Source: Granulosicoccus sp045110475
Lineage (GTDB): Bacteria; Pseudomonadota; Gammaproteobacteria; Granulosicoccales; Granulosicoccaceae
NCBI GenBank assembly: GCA_045110475.1
Contig: JBGCGC010000018.1
Coordinates: 1 to 64,000, forward strand
Reading direction: 5' to 3'
DNA length: 64,000 nt
Part shown: piece by piece, positions 62,926 to 64,000 of the stretch
Numbering within the stretch: the stretch's first letter is position 1
Layout of the letters: each line of letters begins with the position of its first letter
Translations under genes and position numbers: made by a program
The notes under the pieces: model-generated
Database searches by the model: none
Told to the model about the DNA's origin: nothing
The model's input: the letters and a program-made list of their open reading frames with translations, nothing else

Positions 62926-63927
62926 TTACGCTGACTTGGCGTTTATAGCTGAAGGGTTGTTTCCGGCCTTCAGTAGCGAGTCAAAGTATTCTATCGTTCG
63001 GATCAAGCCTTGCTCAAGCTTCACCCTGGGCTCCCAATCCAGTTCTTTCCTCGCCAGCGAAATATCTGGTTTTCGCTGCGTAGGATCATCACTGGGTAAA
63101 TCGAGGAATTCGAGTGTTGACTTTGAATTGGTCAACGCAATTACCTGCTCTGCCAGTTGCCGAATTGTGAACTCGTCGGGGTTTCCGATATTTACTGGTC
63201 CGGTAAATGAATCGTCCGTTGCCATTATTCTGACAAACGCTTCGATTAAATCCAGGCAATAGCAGAACGAACGAGTTTGGTCGCCCTCACCGTAAATGGT
63301 AATGGGCTGGTCGGTTAGCGCCTGAACAATGAAATTGGACACGACCCTTCCATCATTGGGATGCATCCTCGGTCCGTAGGTATTGAAAATTCGCCCGACC
63401 TTAATCTTCAGGTCGTGCTGCCGCCGATAATCGAAAAACAAGGTTTCCGCGCAACGCTTGCCTTCGTCATAGCAAGAGCGAAAACCGATCGGATTGACGT
63501 GGCCCCAGTAGCCTTCCGGTTGCGGATGTACTTTAGGGTCGCCATAGACTTCGCTGGTCGACGCCTGGAAAATTTTTGCCCCAGTGCGCTTGGCCAGTCC
63601 CAGCATGTTAATAGCCCCATGCACGCTGGTTTTGGTGGTTTGTACCGGGTCATGCTGGTAGTGGATGGGCGATGCAGGACAGGCCAGATTGTAGATTTCA
63701 TCGATTTCCAGATAGACCGGGAAAGTCACGTCGTGACGCATAAGCTCGAATGCGGGGTTGTCCATGAGATGCTGAACATTCTGTTTACTACCGGTAAAGT
63801 AGTTGTCCATGCAGATAACCTCTGCACCATCTGCAAGGAGTCTGTCACACAGATGAGATCCCAGAAAGCCCGCCCCGCCTGTGACGAGAACGCGCTTGCG
63901 CATGAGTGAAGATGTATCTTGATTCAT
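62926..63927 (-). CDS. uxs: UDP-glucuronate decarboxylase (UDP-xylose synthase)
   Basis: A 333-residue extended SDR: VLVTGGAGFLGSHLCDRLL (NAD site), CMDNYFTGSKQNV, the Uxs-specific YNLACPASPIHYQ, catalytic Thr/Ser-Tyr-Lys in STSEVYGDP and RSCYDEGKRCAET, and the donor-binding RIFNTYGPRMHPNDGRVVSNFIVQAL. It converts UDP-glucuronate to UDP-xylose with NAD recycling, providing a sugar for capsule or other glycans. It is convergent with the capsule transferase run. Confidence 0.93.
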   Translation of the reverse strand: MNQDTSSLMRKRVLVTGGAGFLGSHLCDRLLADGAEVICMDNYFTGSKQNVQHLMDNPAFELMRHDVTFPVYLEIDEIYNLACPASPIHYQHDPVQTTKTSVHGAINMLGLAKRTGAKIFQASTSEVYGDPKVHPQPEGYWGHVNPIGFRSCYDEGKRCAETLFFDYRRQHDLKIKVGRIFNTYGPRMHPNDGRVVSNFIVQALTDQPITIYGEGDQTRSFCYCLDLIEAFVRIMATDDSFTGPVNIGNPDEFTIRQLAEQVIALTNSKSTLEFLDLPSDDPTQRKPDISLARKELDWEPRVKLEQGLIRTIEYFDSLLKAGNNPSAINAKSA

Positions 63928-64000
63928 TGTGTAGAGGTCTTGTTAAGAAAGAGTAATCAGTAAATTGTCTGGTCTACAACCGCTGATCTACAGTGGTCGT

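Noticed and set aside
1..64000. CRISPR array, tRNA or rRNA genes, integrase or prophage
   Set aside because: No regularly spaced repeats, no cloverleaf or rRNA-like segments, and no integrase or phage structural genes were recognised. The three palindromic copies are far apart and not an array.

Overview
The window looks like the chromosome of a free-living, probably marine, aerobic gammaproteobacterium with a large and catabolically versatile genome. This is inferred from the mix of a tripartite (TRAP) uptake system, two aerobic CoA-thioester aromatic pathways, a PUFA-type lipid megasynthase, a CHASE/PAS/GGDEF/EAL sensor and capsule genes. A Granulosicoccus-like organism would fit, but nothing here proves the genus. 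No rRNA, tRNA, CRISPR array, integrase or intact transposase was seen.

Layout. Positions 1-142 hold the truncated first copy of a dispersed palindromic repeat. Positions 311-12406 carry a methyltransferase, a phosphoribosyltransferase/TIM-barrel pair divergent from a LysR regulator, a Tat-exported polyamine-type ABC importer operon, a TauE/SafE permease, a membrane-anchored Mrr-like protein, a DUF4384 lipoprotein, an OmpA-family protein and a D-2-hydroxyacid dehydrogenase. Positions 12434-21261 (minus) are the core benzoyl-CoA epoxidation (box) cluster: alpha/beta hydrolase, DUF309 protein, boxC, boxB, boxA, a hot-dog thioesterase, boxR and a FadB-like protein that has lost its NAD-binding domain. 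Positions 21374-26127 hold a c-di-GMP turnover sensor divergent from an outer-membrane barrel and a small PstS-like periplasmic protein. Positions 26196-33303 carry a class C beta-lactamase-like hydrolase, benzoate-CoA ligase, an HSD10-type SDR and a DctMQP transporter, which with the box genes make up a two-part benzoate regulon. Positions 33678-41097 are the phenylacetate cluster paaK-paaABCDE-paaZ. A class III nucleotide cyclase (41459-42640) faces it.

Positions 42719-56104 (minus) are a four-gene secondary-lipid (PUFA-synthase-like) operon: PfaD-type enoyl reductase, KS-AT-ACP, a free-standing ketoreductase, and a 2106-residue KS-CLF-AT-DH protein. It differs from the classical pfaABCD layout by having one ACP, a split-off KR, and a second AT placed inside the PfaC-like protein; no phosphopantetheinyl transferase is in the window. 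A VOC-family gene follows. Positions 57286-63927 hold capsule-type genes: the dual Kdo-transferase KpsC, a GT4 glycosyltransferase, an unknown protein, a sialyltransferase-like (GT29) protein and UDP-xylose synthase.

The most unusual items are the lipid megasynthase, the Rossmann-deleted FadB-like protein in the benzoate cluster, and a 167-bp palindromic element present three times, whose terminal CTAG supplies the stop codon of two unrelated genes (bclA and kpsC). All calls rest on reading motifs by eye; no similarity search was run.
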